A stretch of 64,000 nucleotides of DNA, taken from Nocardia bhagyanarayanae. GTDB taxonomy: Bacteria > Actinomycetota > Actinomycetes > Mycobacteriales > Mycobacteriaceae. Under the pieces are notes generated by a model, which searched no databases, was not told the DNA's origin, and was given only the letters and a program-made list of their open reading frames with translations. The stretch spans positions 1,364,001-1,428,000 of the forward strand of contig NZ_VFPG01000002.1 in the NCBI RefSeq assembly GCF_006716565.1. Reading direction: 5' to 3'. Below, one piece after another: positions 44,298 through 55,328 of the stretch (positions are counted from its first letter, which is position 1; every line of letters begins with the position of its first letter). The translations under genes and the position numbers were made by a program.

Positions 44298-45935
44298 GTG
44301 GTCACCGAGGAACTGAACCGACCGGCGGGCGTGTCGCTGCGCGAACTGCTCGACGCGCTCGACAGCACCGTCACCGATCCGGTCGAAGCGCCCGACGGTG
44401 ACGCGGTCGCCATTCGCTCGGTGGCGCTGCTGGACGGCGACGACTTCAGCGAGTCGCCTTCGGTTCCGGCGGACATGTCGTTGCTGGTCGGCGTGCCGGA
44501 ATCCGCGGTGCTGGCCTGGCTGGACGAGTTGGCCGCCCGCCCGCCCGAGCGGCGGCCGCGGGCGGTGCTGCTCAAGTCGACCGCGGAATCCGCCGCGGTG
44601 CGCGCGGCGGCTCGTCGCTCGCGGGTCGCCGTGGTCGTCGTCGACCGCAGGGCCCGCTGGGACACGGTGCTCGCGCTGGTGCGTCGCGTCCTCGATCGCG
44701 CGGGCCGCGGCGGACCGGCCGAGGACCCGCTCACCACCGACACCGACCTGTTCGGGCTGGCCCAGATCGTCGCGCAGAACGCGGGCGGCATGGTCTCCAT
44801 CGAGGACGCGCACTCGCACGTGCTCGCCTATTCGGCCTCCGACGAATCGGCCGACGAACTGCGCATCCTGTCGATTCTCGGCCGCGAGGGACCCCGCGAC
44901 TACCTGCGGGTGCTCCAGGACTGGGGTGTGTTCGACCGGCTGCGCCGCGGCGACGAGGTGATCGACCTGCCCGCCCGCGCGGAGCTGAACATCAAGCGCC
45001 GCTTGGTCGTCGGCATCCACGCCACGGCCGCCGACGGCCGCTCGCGCACGCTCGGCTCGATCTGGTTGCAGCAAGGCGACCGGCCGTTCAAGCCGGACGC
45101 CGCGGAGGTGCTGCGCGGCGCGGCCGCCGTCGCGGCGCGCATCATCGCCCGGGCACTCGACGCGCCGTCGACCGAAACCCTCTTGTTGCAACGGCTTTTC
45201 GGTGCGCACGGCGAGGGCGTCGACATTCCGTCCGTGGCGGGCGCGCTGCGCATCCCCGTGCGTGGCCCGGCGGCCGTCGTCGGATTCGCGTTGAACGCGC
45301 AGGCGGGCGCGGAGCATTCGGAGATCGGCAGTGTGATCCGCCTGCACGCGAGCTCGTTTCGGGCCGACTCGATCGCGACCGTGCTCGGCGACCGCGTCTA
45401 CGTACTGCTGCCCGGATACCGGTCCGCGCCGTCGGTCACCGCGTGGACCCGGCAACTGGTCGACCAGCTGGAGACCAGGCGCGGCGCGATCCTGCGCGCG
45501 GCCATCGCCATTCCCGTCGCCGACCTCACCCAGGTGGCCGCCGCGCGCGCCGAGGTCGACCGGGTGCTGGACAGCACCGCGACCACCTTTCCGCGCGGCC
45601 GGGTCACCACGCTCGCCGAATCCCGCACCGCCGTCCTGCTCGGGGAGATCCTCGATCTGCTCGCCACCCGAGCCGAACTGCACGACCCGCGGCTGCGGGC
45701 GCTGTTCGACTACGACCGCGACCACGGTGCGCAACTCGGCGAGAGCGTCGAAGGCTACCTGCGCGAACACGGCGACGTCCGGCGCGCGGCCGCTGCCCTG
45801 CGGGTGCACCCGAACACGCTGCGCTACCGGCTGCGCCGCGCCGAGGCCATCACCGGCATCACCCTCGCCGACCCCGCGAACCGCCTCCTACTGGAACTCC
45901 AACTCGCCCTGCACCGCCGCTCGAGCCCGGCCTGA
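44298..45935 (+). CDS. pruC: PucR family activator of proline catabolism
   Basis: 545 residues. N-terminal PucR-type ligand region (VSLRELLDALDSTVTDPVEA onward), a GAF-like middle with AQNAGGMVSIEDAHSHVLAY, and a C-terminal HTH_30 domain: HGDVRRAAAALRVHPNTLRY, RLRRAEAITGITLADPANRL. It is divergent from pruA-pruB, as PruC is in mycobacteria, and probably activates them when proline is present. GTG 44298 has GGGAAGG 8 nt upstream; GTG 44292 is too close to it. Confidence 0.92.
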   Translation: MVTEELNRPAGVSLRELLDALDSTVTDPVEAPDGDAVAIRSVALLDGDDFSESPSVPADMSLLVGVPESAVLAWLDELAARPPERRPRAVLLKSTAESAAVRAAARRSRVAVVVVDRRARWDTVLALVRRVLDRAGRGGPAEDPLTTDTDLFGLAQIVAQNAGGMVSIEDAHSHVLAYSASDESADELRILSILGREGPRDYLRVLQDWGVFDRLRRGDEVIDLPARAELNIKRRLVVGIHATAADGRSRTLGSIWLQQGDRPFKPDAAEVLRGAAAVAARIIARALDAPSTETLLLQRLFGAHGEGVDIPSVAGALRIPVRGPAAVVGFALNAQAGAEHSEIGSVIRLHASSFRADSIATVLGDRVYVLLPGYRSAPSVTAWTRQLVDQLETRRGAILRAAIAIPVADLTQVAAARAEVDRVLDSTATTFPRGRVTTLAESRTAVLLGEILDLLATRAELHDPRLRALFDYDRDHGAQLGESVEGYLREHGDVRRAAAALRVHPNTLRYRLRRAEAITGITLADPANRLLLELQLALHRRSSPA

Positions 45936-46185
45936 CTTTCGCCGGACGGCTCCCGGCGTTCGGATCAGCCGGCCAGCGCCAGTGGTCCCTCGAGAGCGAC
46001 ATCACCGCCTGGGCCGAGCAGACGAGCGCCACCGGTGTTTCCGCGCGGCCGTGTCACGCTGCGTCGGTGACTTCCAGGTGGTTGCCCTTCGGCGCATGCC
46101 CGGCGCTGGGCCGGTACCACCGGGTGCTCGTCGTGGGAACCGGGGTCGTCTCGTTCCGTGCGCGCCGAGCACTTCGGCGTGGGTG

Positions 46186-46974
46186 TCAGCGCGGTTCGCG
46201 CGGATGCAGTCCCGCCGCGGTCGCCGCCTCGGCAAGCACCTGCTCGAGCATCGCGGGGGTCAATCGTCCGGTGAAGGTGTTCTGCTGGCTGACGTGGTAG
46301 CAGCCGAACAGCTCCAGTTCCGCGCGACCCGCCACGGCGGGCGCCAGCGTGATGTGCGCGCCGTGCCCGAACTTCGGGCGCGGGCGTGGCACCACCCAGC
46401 CCGCCTCGGCCAGCGCCGGCAGCGCGGCCTGCCAGCCGAACGCGCCGAGCACCACGACCGACCGGACCGTCGGGGCCAGGAGTCCGAGTTCGATGTCCAG
46501 CCAGCCGCGGCACCGATCGCGTTCGTCGGGAGCCGGCTTGTTGTCCGGCGGCGCGCAGTGCACCGGCGCGGTGACACGCGCGCCCAGCAGCTCGAGGCCG
46601 TCGCCGCGGCGCACCGAGGTCGGCTGATTCGCTAGGCCGACGGCGTGCATGGCGGCGTAGAGCACGTCGCCGCTGCGGTCGCCGGTGAACATGCGCCCGG
46701 TCCGGTTGCCGCCGTGCGCGGCGGGGGCGAGTCCGATGATGAGCAGCCTGGCGTCGGGCGGACCGAAACCGGGAACCGGTCGGCCCCAATAGGTTTCGTC
46801 GCGGAACGCGGCGCGCTTCTCGCGCGCGACCAGCTCCCGCCACGCCACGAGGCGCGGGCAGGCGAAGCAATCGGCGACGGAGGCGTCGAGGTCGGCGAGG
46901 GTGCGGCACATGGGTACCACTCGATCACGACCGTCGCCCGGCCGCGGCGGAACAGTGCCGGTGCCGGTGGACAT
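46186..46974 (-). CDS. udgB: Uracil-DNA glycosylase, family 5 (UdgB type)
   Basis: About 262 residues. ACPRLVAWRE (Fe-S cysteines), PYWGRPVPGFG-like YWGRPVPGFG, the catalytic-region GLAPAAHGGNRTGRMFTGDR, VRCAPPxN-like VHCAPPDNKPAP, and CYHVSQQNTFTGRLTPAML match mycobacterial UdgB along the whole length. It removes uracil and other deaminated bases from DNA, a relevant task in a high-GC genome. Starts at 46974, 46983 or 46911 are possible; 46974 keeps the variable N terminus. Confidence 0.92.
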   Translation of the reverse strand: MSTGTGTVPPRPGDGRDRVVPMCRTLADLDASVADCFACPRLVAWRELVAREKRAAFRDETYWGRPVPGFGPPDARLLIIGLAPAAHGGNRTGRMFTGDRSGDVLYAAMHAVGLANQPTSVRRGDGLELLGARVTAPVHCAPPDNKPAPDERDRCRGWLDIELGLLAPTVRSVVVLGAFGWQAALPALAEAGWVVPRPRPKFGHGAHITLAPAVAGRAELELFGCYHVSQQNTFTGRLTPAMLEQVLAEAATAAGLHPREPR

Positions 46975-47230
46975 GCCTTGCACGATAGGGCCGGACGGCC
47001 GATAGCGGCTGGTTAGCCAGTCTCGAGTTGGTCACGAACCGAGCGGTTGCCACGCCGTGCGAGACGGCGGTACGTTGCGATGGAGCGGGAGGTCGATCTC
47101 CCGTGGTCGCAACGGCGTCGGCGACGCGATGTGAACGAGCGTGAACCGTGAGCAGCTCCGGTGCCGTCTCGTCCGGCACTGTCCGTGATCCGTTGGCGCA
47201 CCGGGTGCGCCGCGACGCAGTGAGGTGGAT

Positions 47231-49690
<2,460 letters not shown>

Positions 49691-49776
49691 GCGGTGCCGG
49701 GGAACCTGCGGTACGATCGCGACGCCTGTCCGGAAATGTTCGGGGAGGCGGTGGAAACCGCTGGGGGAGTGGGATA

Positions 49777-50451
49777 TTGGGCGAACGCGAGCGGGTGGTG
49801 GCGCACGTGAATTCCCGCGAGGACCTGCTGCGCCGGATCAGGGACGCGCTGGTCGAGCTACCCGATGACGAACGGGTCGTGCCGGTGCCACGCGCCGCCG
49901 CTCGCAAGGGATCCGGCGCCGAGCCCGACGATCTCGCCGCGCTGATCGACCTGTTCGCCGAGCGGTTGGAACAGCACGGCGCGCGGCTGCGCCGGATCGC
50001 CGCGGCGGACATCCCGGACGAGGTGCGCGCCGCGCTGCGCGAGCACGGTGCGCGCTCGGTCATCGCGCCCGACGGACTGCCTTCCGAATGGCTGGCCGGA
50101 TGGGCGGCGGAGGAAGGCCACCGCATCGTCCCCGACAGTCCGTTGGCGACGCCCGGCGAGATGGAGCAGGTCGACGCGGTGGTCACCACCTGCGCGGCCG
50201 CGGCCGCCGATTCCGGCATTCTCGTGCTCGACGGCGGCGAGGGCCAGAGCCGCCGCCCCGCCACGCTGGCACCCGACTGCCACATCTGCGTGGTGCGGGC
50301 CGAACAGCTCCTTGCCTCGCTGCCGGAGGTGATGGACCGGCTCGATCCGCGCCGTTCGACCATTCTGGTCGGCGGCCCGTCGGCCAGCGCCGACGCGGCG
50401 ACGCCCGGTGTGCACGGCCCGCGCCGGTTGGTCGTGCTCGTCGTGCAGTGA
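49777..50451 (+). CDS. LUD (LutC/YkgG-like) domain protein
   Basis: 224 residues. It carries VNSREDLLRRIRDAL, a central TTCAAAAADSGILVLDGGEG and DCHICVVRAEQLLASLPE, and the C-terminal VHGPRRLVVLVV of LutC. LutC is a subunit of the LutABC L-lactate oxidation complex, but lutA and lutB are absent here, so this is an orphan. TTG 49777 has GGGGGAG 7 nt upstream; GTG 49807 would start at the conserved part. The linker before VHGPR is shorter than usual. Confidence 0.85.
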   Translation: MGERERVVAHVNSREDLLRRIRDALVELPDDERVVPVPRAAARKGSGAEPDDLAALIDLFAERLEQHGARLRRIAAADIPDEVRAALREHGARSVIAPDGLPSEWLAGWAAEEGHRIVPDSPLATPGEMEQVDAVVTTCAAAAADSGILVLDGGEGQSRRPATLAPDCHICVVRAEQLLASLPEVMDRLDPRRSTILVGGPSASADAATPGVHGPRRLVVLVVQ

Positions 50452-50477
50452 ACAGGACGCATCGGAAGGACGCGATC

Positions 50478-50837
50478 GTGGGTGAATTCCGGACCAAGAG
50501 GATCTACGAGGACCCCAGCGACGACGACGGACGCCGGGTGCTCGTCGACCGGCTGTGGCCGCGCGGCATCAGCAAGGAACGCGCCCGAATCGACCTGTGG
50601 GACAAGGAGATCACGCCCTCGAACGATCTGCGCGCGTGGTACCACCACGACTCCGCCGCCGATTTCGGCGAATTCGCCGAGCGCTACGCGGCCGAGCTGT
50701 CCGGCGCCGCGCAGCGGCGGGGACTTCGCGAACTGCGCGAGCTCGCGGCCGAGCATCCTGTGACTCTGGTGACCGCGGCGAAGGATCCCGAGCACAGCCA
50801 CGTCGCGGTGCTGCTCGATCACCTGCGCGGTGACTGA
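50478..50837 (+). CDS. DUF488 family protein (YeaO-like)
   Basis: 119 residues. FRTKRIYEDPSDDDGRRVLV, DRLWPRGISKERARIDLWDK, the SNDLRAWYHHD segment and VTLVTAAKDPEHSHVAVL are the DUF488 motifs. Function unknown; a conserved Arg/His/Asp set suggests a small-molecule or nucleotide enzyme. GTG 50478 has AAGGA 8 nt upstream. It follows the LUD gene at 26 nt and may be co-transcribed. Confidence 0.88.
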   Translation: MGEFRTKRIYEDPSDDDGRRVLVDRLWPRGISKERARIDLWDKEITPSNDLRAWYHHDSAADFGEFAERYAAELSGAAQRRGLRELRELAAEHPVTLVTAAKDPEHSHVAVLLDHLRGD

Positions 50838-50861
50838 CGACGATCGCCGGGTCGGCTCTGA

Positions 50862-51929
50862 TCAACCCAGCTCCGCGGTGCCGATGACTTCGTCGCCCCG
50901 CACGTGCGGCCGCGCGCCGAGTCCGGTGTCGATGAGCTGCCGCGCCGCGATGTTGTCCGGCGTGGTCACGGCCGTGATGCGGCGGGCTCCGGATCGCGTG
51001 GCCAGCGCGCGCAACTCGGCGGCGACGCGACGGCCGATGCCGCGCCCGCGGTGCGAGCGGCCTATCCACACGCCCGCCTCCACTTCGTCGCCGTGCGGTT
51101 CGAGCCGGGCCGCGCCGACGACCCGGCCCTCGACCATGATGACGAAGGTGCGTTCGTTCGGGCAGGTGGGGTGCAGCGCGCGGTCGCGGTGAAACGCCAG
51201 GAACGCCTCCTTGCGCACCGAGGTCCAGCCCGGCGGCCCCGCCACCGGCGCCATGACCTCGAGCGGGTCGGCGTCGGTCACCGCCGCGTCGAGCAGCAGC
51301 GGAAGGCTCTGCTCGCTCAGCTCGACCAGCTCCACCACCGGTTCGGCGCTCCGGCGCAAGAGGGCGTCGGCGCGTTCGAGATGGGTCGGCGACCAGAACG
51401 CGGCCCAGTCGGCGTTCTGGCCGAGCGCGCGGCGGATGGTCAGCACCCGATCGACCAGAACGACCAGATCGGTGAGAGCTCTTTCGCTCTCGTCGCGGTT
51501 CACGAAACCCATGTGGATGGCGGAGTCGCGTACCGTGACGATCCGCGTGAGCAGCGCCTCGGGCAAGTGGATGTCCGCGGGCGTGACCCGGTTGAGCACC
51601 TGGGCGGCCTCGAGCCCGCCGAGCGTCCACAGGTCGGGCAGCGGCCGGTTCGGATCCTCCGGCCGCCCGGCCAGCGTCAGCGTCGTCTCGAGACCCGCCA
51701 TTTGTCCGCGGACCAGATGGATATCGATTGCGGCCAGAACGGACTTGAGCAGCGTCTCGGCACACGCGCCGATCGAGACGGCCTGGTCGATCAGCGCGAG
51801 CGGTTCGCGAGATCCGGTGCAGGCCAGCGCGCGGCGCGCGTGCGCACGCGCGAGCTCCTCGAGCGCGACGGGCAGCCGATCGTACTCGACGGCGCCGAAT
51901 GCGGTGGGCCACTGGCGAAGTGCTGCCAT
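50862..51929 (-). CDS. Fusion of an N-terminal HEPN-like helical domain to a GNAT acetyltransferase
   Basis: 355 residues. Residues about 235-345 are a GNAT domain: acetyl-CoA motif A in RSHRGRGIGRRVAAELRALA (291-310), then ITAVTTPDNIAARQLIDTG. The first 200 residues are all-helical and contain ACAETLLKSVLAAIDIHLVRG-type sequence (shortened here) and VTVRDSAIHMGF with Arg134-x4-His139, the R-x4-6-H signature of HEPN ribonucleases. A HEPN/GNAT fusion is unusual. It could be an RNA-targeting toxin or stress enzyme with an acetylation function. The HEPN call rests on pattern reading only. It converges with the DUF488 gene. Confidence 0.7.
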   Translation of the reverse strand: MAALRQWPTAFGAVEYDRLPVALEELARAHARRALACTGSREPLALIDQAVSIGACAETLLKSVLAAIDIHLVRGQMAGLETTLTLAGRPEDPNRPLPDLWTLGGLEAAQVLNRVTPADIHLPEALLTRIVTVRDSAIHMGFVNRDESERALTDLVVLVDRVLTIRRALGQNADWAAFWSPTHLERADALLRRSAEPVVELVELSEQSLPLLLDAAVTDADPLEVMAPVAGPPGWTSVRKEAFLAFHRDRALHPTCPNERTFVIMVEGRVVGAARLEPHGDEVEAGVWIGRSHRGRGIGRRVAAELRALATRSGARRITAVTTPDNIAARQLIDTGLGARPHVRGDEVIGTAELG

Positions 51930-52017
51930 GCGCCCTAGATTGCCACACCGCGACCGCCGCGGCCCGCGCTTTCTTCGCGCGAGATTCGGCGCGCCCCTGA
52001 CGCACTCGACGGCGTGG

Positions 52018-52635
52018 TCAGGCGGAGCCGTCCTGCGCGGTGATCCCCAGCAGCACCGACTGCACCTCGCGCAGCCGGTCCACGTCGTTGCGGATGCCCG
52101 CCGCGGTGTCGGTGTAGAGAAAGGCCTCGCCGAGCCGGACCAGCGCGTAGGCCAGCAGCTCTCGCTCCAGCGGCGGGCGGTAGCCGTCCTCTTCCTCGAC
52201 GCGGGCGATGAGTTCGGCGACGGCGGCCACCGCGCGCGGCTGGACCGGTCCGTCGCTGGCGGTGAGGATGCGTAAGCCCGAGATCGGTTCGTTCTCGAAG
52301 TAGCGACGGAAGGGCTCGTTCACCGCCTCCCAGCGCGCGACGCGGTCGAGCACGTCGAGGATGCGCGTCGCGCCACGCGACCGTCGCTTGGCGTCGGCGC
52401 GGGCGATCATCTGCTCGTACTCCTGCACCAGCATCGCGCCGAGCAGGCCATCCCGCGAGCCGAACCAGCGGTAGATCGAGGCGCGACTGAGCCCTAGCTC
52501 GGCGGCGATCGCCTGCACGTCGACGCGCTCACCGGCCAGGAAGGCGCGGCGGGTGAGTTCGATGACCTGTTCGCGGGTAGCCGAAGCCGGACGTCCGGGG
52601 GAGCGAGTGGCGGCGGGCCGCGGAGGAGTGGTCAC
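52018..52635 (-). CDS. TetR family regulator, QsdR-like
   Basis: About 205 residues. HTH: ATREQVIELTRRAFLAGERV, DVQAIAAELGLSRASIYRWF. The C-terminal part RRYFENEPISGLRILTASDG and VQPRAVAAVAELIARVEEED resembles QsdR, the regulator of a quorum-quenching lactonase in Rhodococcus. GTG 52635 is chosen because a semi-palindrome CCGATCGAACGGTCGG lies just upstream (about 52651-52666) and would otherwise be coding. It is divergent from fabG. Confidence 0.85.
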   Translation of the reverse strand: MTTPPRPAATRSPGRPASATREQVIELTRRAFLAGERVDVQAIAAELGLSRASIYRWFGSRDGLLGAMLVQEYEQMIARADAKRRSRGATRILDVLDRVARWEAVNEPFRRYFENEPISGLRILTASDGPVQPRAVAAVAELIARVEEEDGYRPPLERELLAYALVRLGEAFLYTDTAAGIRNDVDRLREVQSVLLGITAQDGSA

Positions 52636-52650
52636 CGGGTGAATCGTACA

Positions 52651-52666
52651 GCCGATCGAACGGTCG
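52651..52666. promoter_or_regulatory. Candidate operator between the QsdR-like and fabG genes
   Basis: CCGATCGAACGGTCGG is an imperfect palindrome in the gap between the divergent starts at 52635 and 52751, as expected for TetR autoregulation and control of fabG-maoC. Confidence 0.45.
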
Positions 52667-52750
52667 GCCGTGCCCATTGGAGACGTGGCGACTGAGATGT
52701 ATTTTATGGGTGTCCCTCGAAATGGACCATCCTCGACAGTCAGGAGAACC

Positions 52751-53512
52751 ATGAGCGCCCCGACTCCCCGCACGGCCATCGTTACCGGTTCCGCCCGCGG
52801 CATCGGCGCCGCCACCGCCCGCAGGCTAGCCGCCGACGGCTTCGCGGTCGCTGTCCTCGACTTGGACGAGGCGGCGTGCAAGCCCGTCGTCGAGGAGATC
52901 GAGGCGGCAGGTGGCAAGGCGCTCGCGGTGGGCGTCGACGTCTCCGACGAACAGTCCGCCGGCGCCGCCGTGCAGCGGGTCGCCGACGAGCTGGGCGCGC
53001 CGACGGTGCTGGTGAACAACGCGGGCATCACCCGCGACAACATGCTGTTCAAGATGAGCGTCGCCGACTGGGACTCGGTGATGAACGTGCACCTGCGCGG
53101 CTCGTTCCTGATGAGCCGCGCCGCCCAGAAGTACATGACCGAGGCCAAGTGGGGCCGCATCGTCAACCTGTCGAGCACCTCCGCGCTGGGCAACCGCGGC
53201 CAGGCCAACTACTCGGCCGCGAAGGCGGGCCTGCAGGGCTTCACCAAGACGCTGGCCATCGAACTCGGCAAGTTCGGCGTCACGGTCAACGCCATCGCCC
53301 CCGGCTTCATCGAGACCGACATGACGGCCGCCACCGCGGAGCGGATCGGCGTGAGCTTCGAGCAGTTCATCGAGGCGGCCGCCAAGCAGATCCCGGTCGG
53401 GCGCACCGGCAAGCCGGAGGACATCGCCAACACGGTCTCCTTCCTGGTCGGCGAGGGCGCCGGATTCGTCTCCGGTCAGGTCATCTACGTGGCCGGCGGA
53501 CCGACCGCCTGA
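52751..53512 (+). CDS. 3-oxoacyl-ACP reductase FabG-like SDR
   Basis: 253 residues. TGSARGIG, VLVNNAGITRDNMLFKM, the catalytic Ser in VNLSSTSALGN, YSAAK and NAIAPGFIETDMT are all FabG features. NADPH-dependent reduction of a 3-oxoacyl thioester is expected. It lies 16 nt before a MaoC-type hydratase gene, a pairing typical of fatty-acid or polyhydroxyalkanoate chemistry. AGGAGA precedes ATG 52751. Confidence 0.9.
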   Translation: MSAPTPRTAIVTGSARGIGAATARRLAADGFAVAVLDLDEAACKPVVEEIEAAGGKALAVGVDVSDEQSAGAAVQRVADELGAPTVLVNNAGITRDNMLFKMSVADWDSVMNVHLRGSFLMSRAAQKYMTEAKWGRIVNLSSTSALGNRGQANYSAAKAGLQGFTKTLAIELGKFGVTVNAIAPGFIETDMTAATAERIGVSFEQFIEAAAKQIPVGRTGKPEDIANTVSFLVGEGAGFVSGQVIYVAGGPTA

Positions 53513-53528
53513 GCGAAAGGGATTGCCG

Positions 53529-53981
53529 ATGCGGGTCTTTCACGGAATCGCCGAACTCGCCGAAGCGGTGGGCAGCCACCTCGGCTACAGCGAGTGGCAC
53601 ACCATCACCCAGGAACAGGTGAACTTGTTCGCCGACGCCACCGGTGATCACCAGTGGATCCACACCGACCCCGAGCGGGCCGCGGCGGGTCCGTTCGGCG
53701 CCACCATCGCGCACGGTTATCTGACGCTTTCGCTGCTGCCCCAGCTCGTCGGCCAGATCTACCGGGTGGACGGGCTGCGGATGGGCATCAACTACGGCGC
53801 GGACAAGGTGCGGTTCCCCGCCGTCGTGCCGGTCGGCAGCCGGGTGCGCGCGGGCGTCGAACTGCTCGGCGCCAAGGCGATCGCCGCGGGCACGCAGGTG
53901 AGCGCGCGGGTCACCATCGAGATCGAGGGCGGCGCGAAACCCGCGTGCGTCGCCGAATCGCTGTCGGTGCTGGTGGAGTGA
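53529..53981 (+). CDS. MaoC family enoyl hydratase
   Basis: 150 residues, a single hot-dog domain. FADATGDHQWIHTDPERA is the hydratase-2 active-site motif (Asp-His), followed by TIAHGYLTLSLLPQL and NYGADKVRFPAVVPVG. It hydrates trans-2-enoyl-CoA to the (R)-3-hydroxy form. Together with the preceding FabG-like enzyme this makes an (R)-3-hydroxyacyl-CoA interconversion pair, probably under the divergent QsdR-like regulator. Confidence 0.92.
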   Translation: MRVFHGIAELAEAVGSHLGYSEWHTITQEQVNLFADATGDHQWIHTDPERAAAGPFGATIAHGYLTLSLLPQLVGQIYRVDGLRMGINYGADKVRFPAVVPVGSRVRAGVELLGAKAIAAGTQVSARVTIEIEGGAKPACVAESLSVLVE

Positions 53982-54002
53982 GGCATCCGCGCCGCCGGGC
54001 GC

Positions 54003-55268
54003 TCACCGTCGGAATTCCTCGACGGGGGTGAACTCGGCGGCGCGGTCGCCGACTTCGTTGCGGTACCACGCTTCTCGGCGGACGCGCTGGAACCGGTCGG
54101 CGAGGTCGTCCATGCCGGGAACGGTGCGGCGCAGCGTCTCGAGCCCGAAGATCACCGGTGTGCGCAGGATCGGGTAGAGGATCCACGGGAAGCGCCGTGG
54201 CATGGAGTGCGCGGCGTAGGTGGCGGGAGGCAGCCAGAAACCGGTGTAGCCGATCTGCGCGCGATAGTTGAGCTCGTCGCGGATTCGCTTGCGCCACGGC
54301 GTTTCCGGCTTCGGACGGAAGGCCGGAAGGTAGGACTCGACGAGTTCGGCTCCGTCGGCGCCCGCCGTGTGCGCCCGCTTGACGAAGGCGGCGAACATCA
54401 GCTGCGCGCCGGTGCGCAGGTCGGTCGGATACCAGTCCGGTTGCACGCCGAGCAGGTGCCCGACGTAGCGCCAGAAGTGCATGGTGGCTTCGATCTCCGC
54501 GCGCGTGGTCTGGAAACCGGCGCTCCACAGCGCGAGTCCGGGGACCACGCTGCCCGCCATCAGGGTCAGGGTGGCATCCCCGACGCTGATCGGCACACCC
54601 CACGCCGCGCGCTGCCACTCCGGCCTGCTCAGCAGCTTGCGCCGGATGAACACGTGCATGATCCGCACCCGCATGGCGGTCTGCCGCCCGCGCGCGCCGG
54701 GCGCCAAGCCGCCGGGCTCGGACACATCGATCCAGAAGCGCACGGTCTCCAGCTGGCGTTTGTGCGCGCGCTGTCCCGCGTAGCCGCCGGTGTAGGACAG
54801 CGGTTTGGCGATCGAGCTCTCCGAATACATTTCCAGCGTGCTGGTCGTGGCGAAGCTGAACACGGAGGTGCCCCAACGGCGGAACACCCGCGCGCCCCGT
54901 TCGACCAGCTCGCGGTCCAGCCATTCCGGCGGCGTCTCGAACTCCTGGAACAACCGCACCAGCGACGCGGGGGCGTCCGGCACCGCGTCGACGCCGTGCG
55001 TCAGGGCTCGGTCGAGCATGGCCCGTCCCGCTTTCGGGCCGGGTTCGCCGAGATAGACCTCGTCGACGAACGCCTCGGCCACCGGGTCGGCCTCGAAGTA
55101 GGCCGCCGCGAAGGAACGGACCAGGTCGTCCGGTGGTTGCGGATCGAAACGCAAGGCGCGCCGCATGATTCGCCGTATCCGCTGGATCGACGGGTCCTCG
55201 ACGCGCTCCCAGTAACGGAATTCGGTCGGTGCCGAGAGTTCCGCCTCGTCAGTGGTGTCGGTAGCCAT
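54003..55268 (-). CDS. MpaB/Lcp-like oxygenase (DUF2236)
   Basis: 421 residues. Features of the rubber-oxygenase/MpaB group: VFRRWGTSVFSFATTSTLEM, YTGGYAGQRAHKRQLETVRF and RVRIMHVFIRRKLLSRPEW with a likely haem-ligand His; GVPISVGDATLTLMA; HFWRYVGHLLGVQPDWYP. Lcp cleaves poly(cis-isoprene); MpaB oxidises a prenyl side chain. There is no signal peptide, so it is probably cytoplasmic. It is divergent from a TetR gene with a palindrome between them. Substrate unknown. Confidence 0.85.
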   Translation of the reverse strand: MATDTTDEAELSAPTEFRYWERVEDPSIQRIRRIMRRALRFDPQPPDDLVRSFAAAYFEADPVAEAFVDEVYLGEPGPKAGRAMLDRALTHGVDAVPDAPASLVRLFQEFETPPEWLDRELVERGARVFRRWGTSVFSFATTSTLEMYSESSIAKPLSYTGGYAGQRAHKRQLETVRFWIDVSEPGGLAPGARGRQTAMRVRIMHVFIRRKLLSRPEWQRAAWGVPISVGDATLTLMAGSVVPGLALWSAGFQTTRAEIEATMHFWRYVGHLLGVQPDWYPTDLRTGAQLMFAAFVKRAHTAGADGAELVESYLPAFRPKPETPWRKRIRDELNYRAQIGYTGFWLPPATYAAHSMPRRFPWILYPILRTPVIFGLETLRRTVPGMDDLADRFQRVRREAWYRNEVGDRAAEFTPVEEFRR

Positions 55269-55282
55269 GCCGAAACACTAAA

Positions 55283-55298
55283 GTGAGTGGATGCTCAC
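55283..55298. promoter_or_regulatory. Candidate TetR operator GTGAG-N6-CTCAC
   Basis: GTGAGTGGATGCTCAC lies in the 60-nt gap between the divergent MpaB-like and TetR genes. Such a site could repress both. Confidence 0.5.
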
Positions 55299-55328
55299 CT
55301 TCTACTCGCTTTTGTGGTCGGTTCGCCG

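Noticed and set aside
47010..47230. HspR (HAIR) or ClgR box upstream of the Clp gene
   Set aside because: No CTTGAGT-N7-ACTCAAG or convincing ClgR palindrome could be found.
50862..51929. Classical two-gene GNAT-RHH toxin-antitoxin system
   Set aside because: No ribbon-helix-helix gene is adjacent, and the GNAT carries a long helical N-terminal domain unlike TacT-type toxins.
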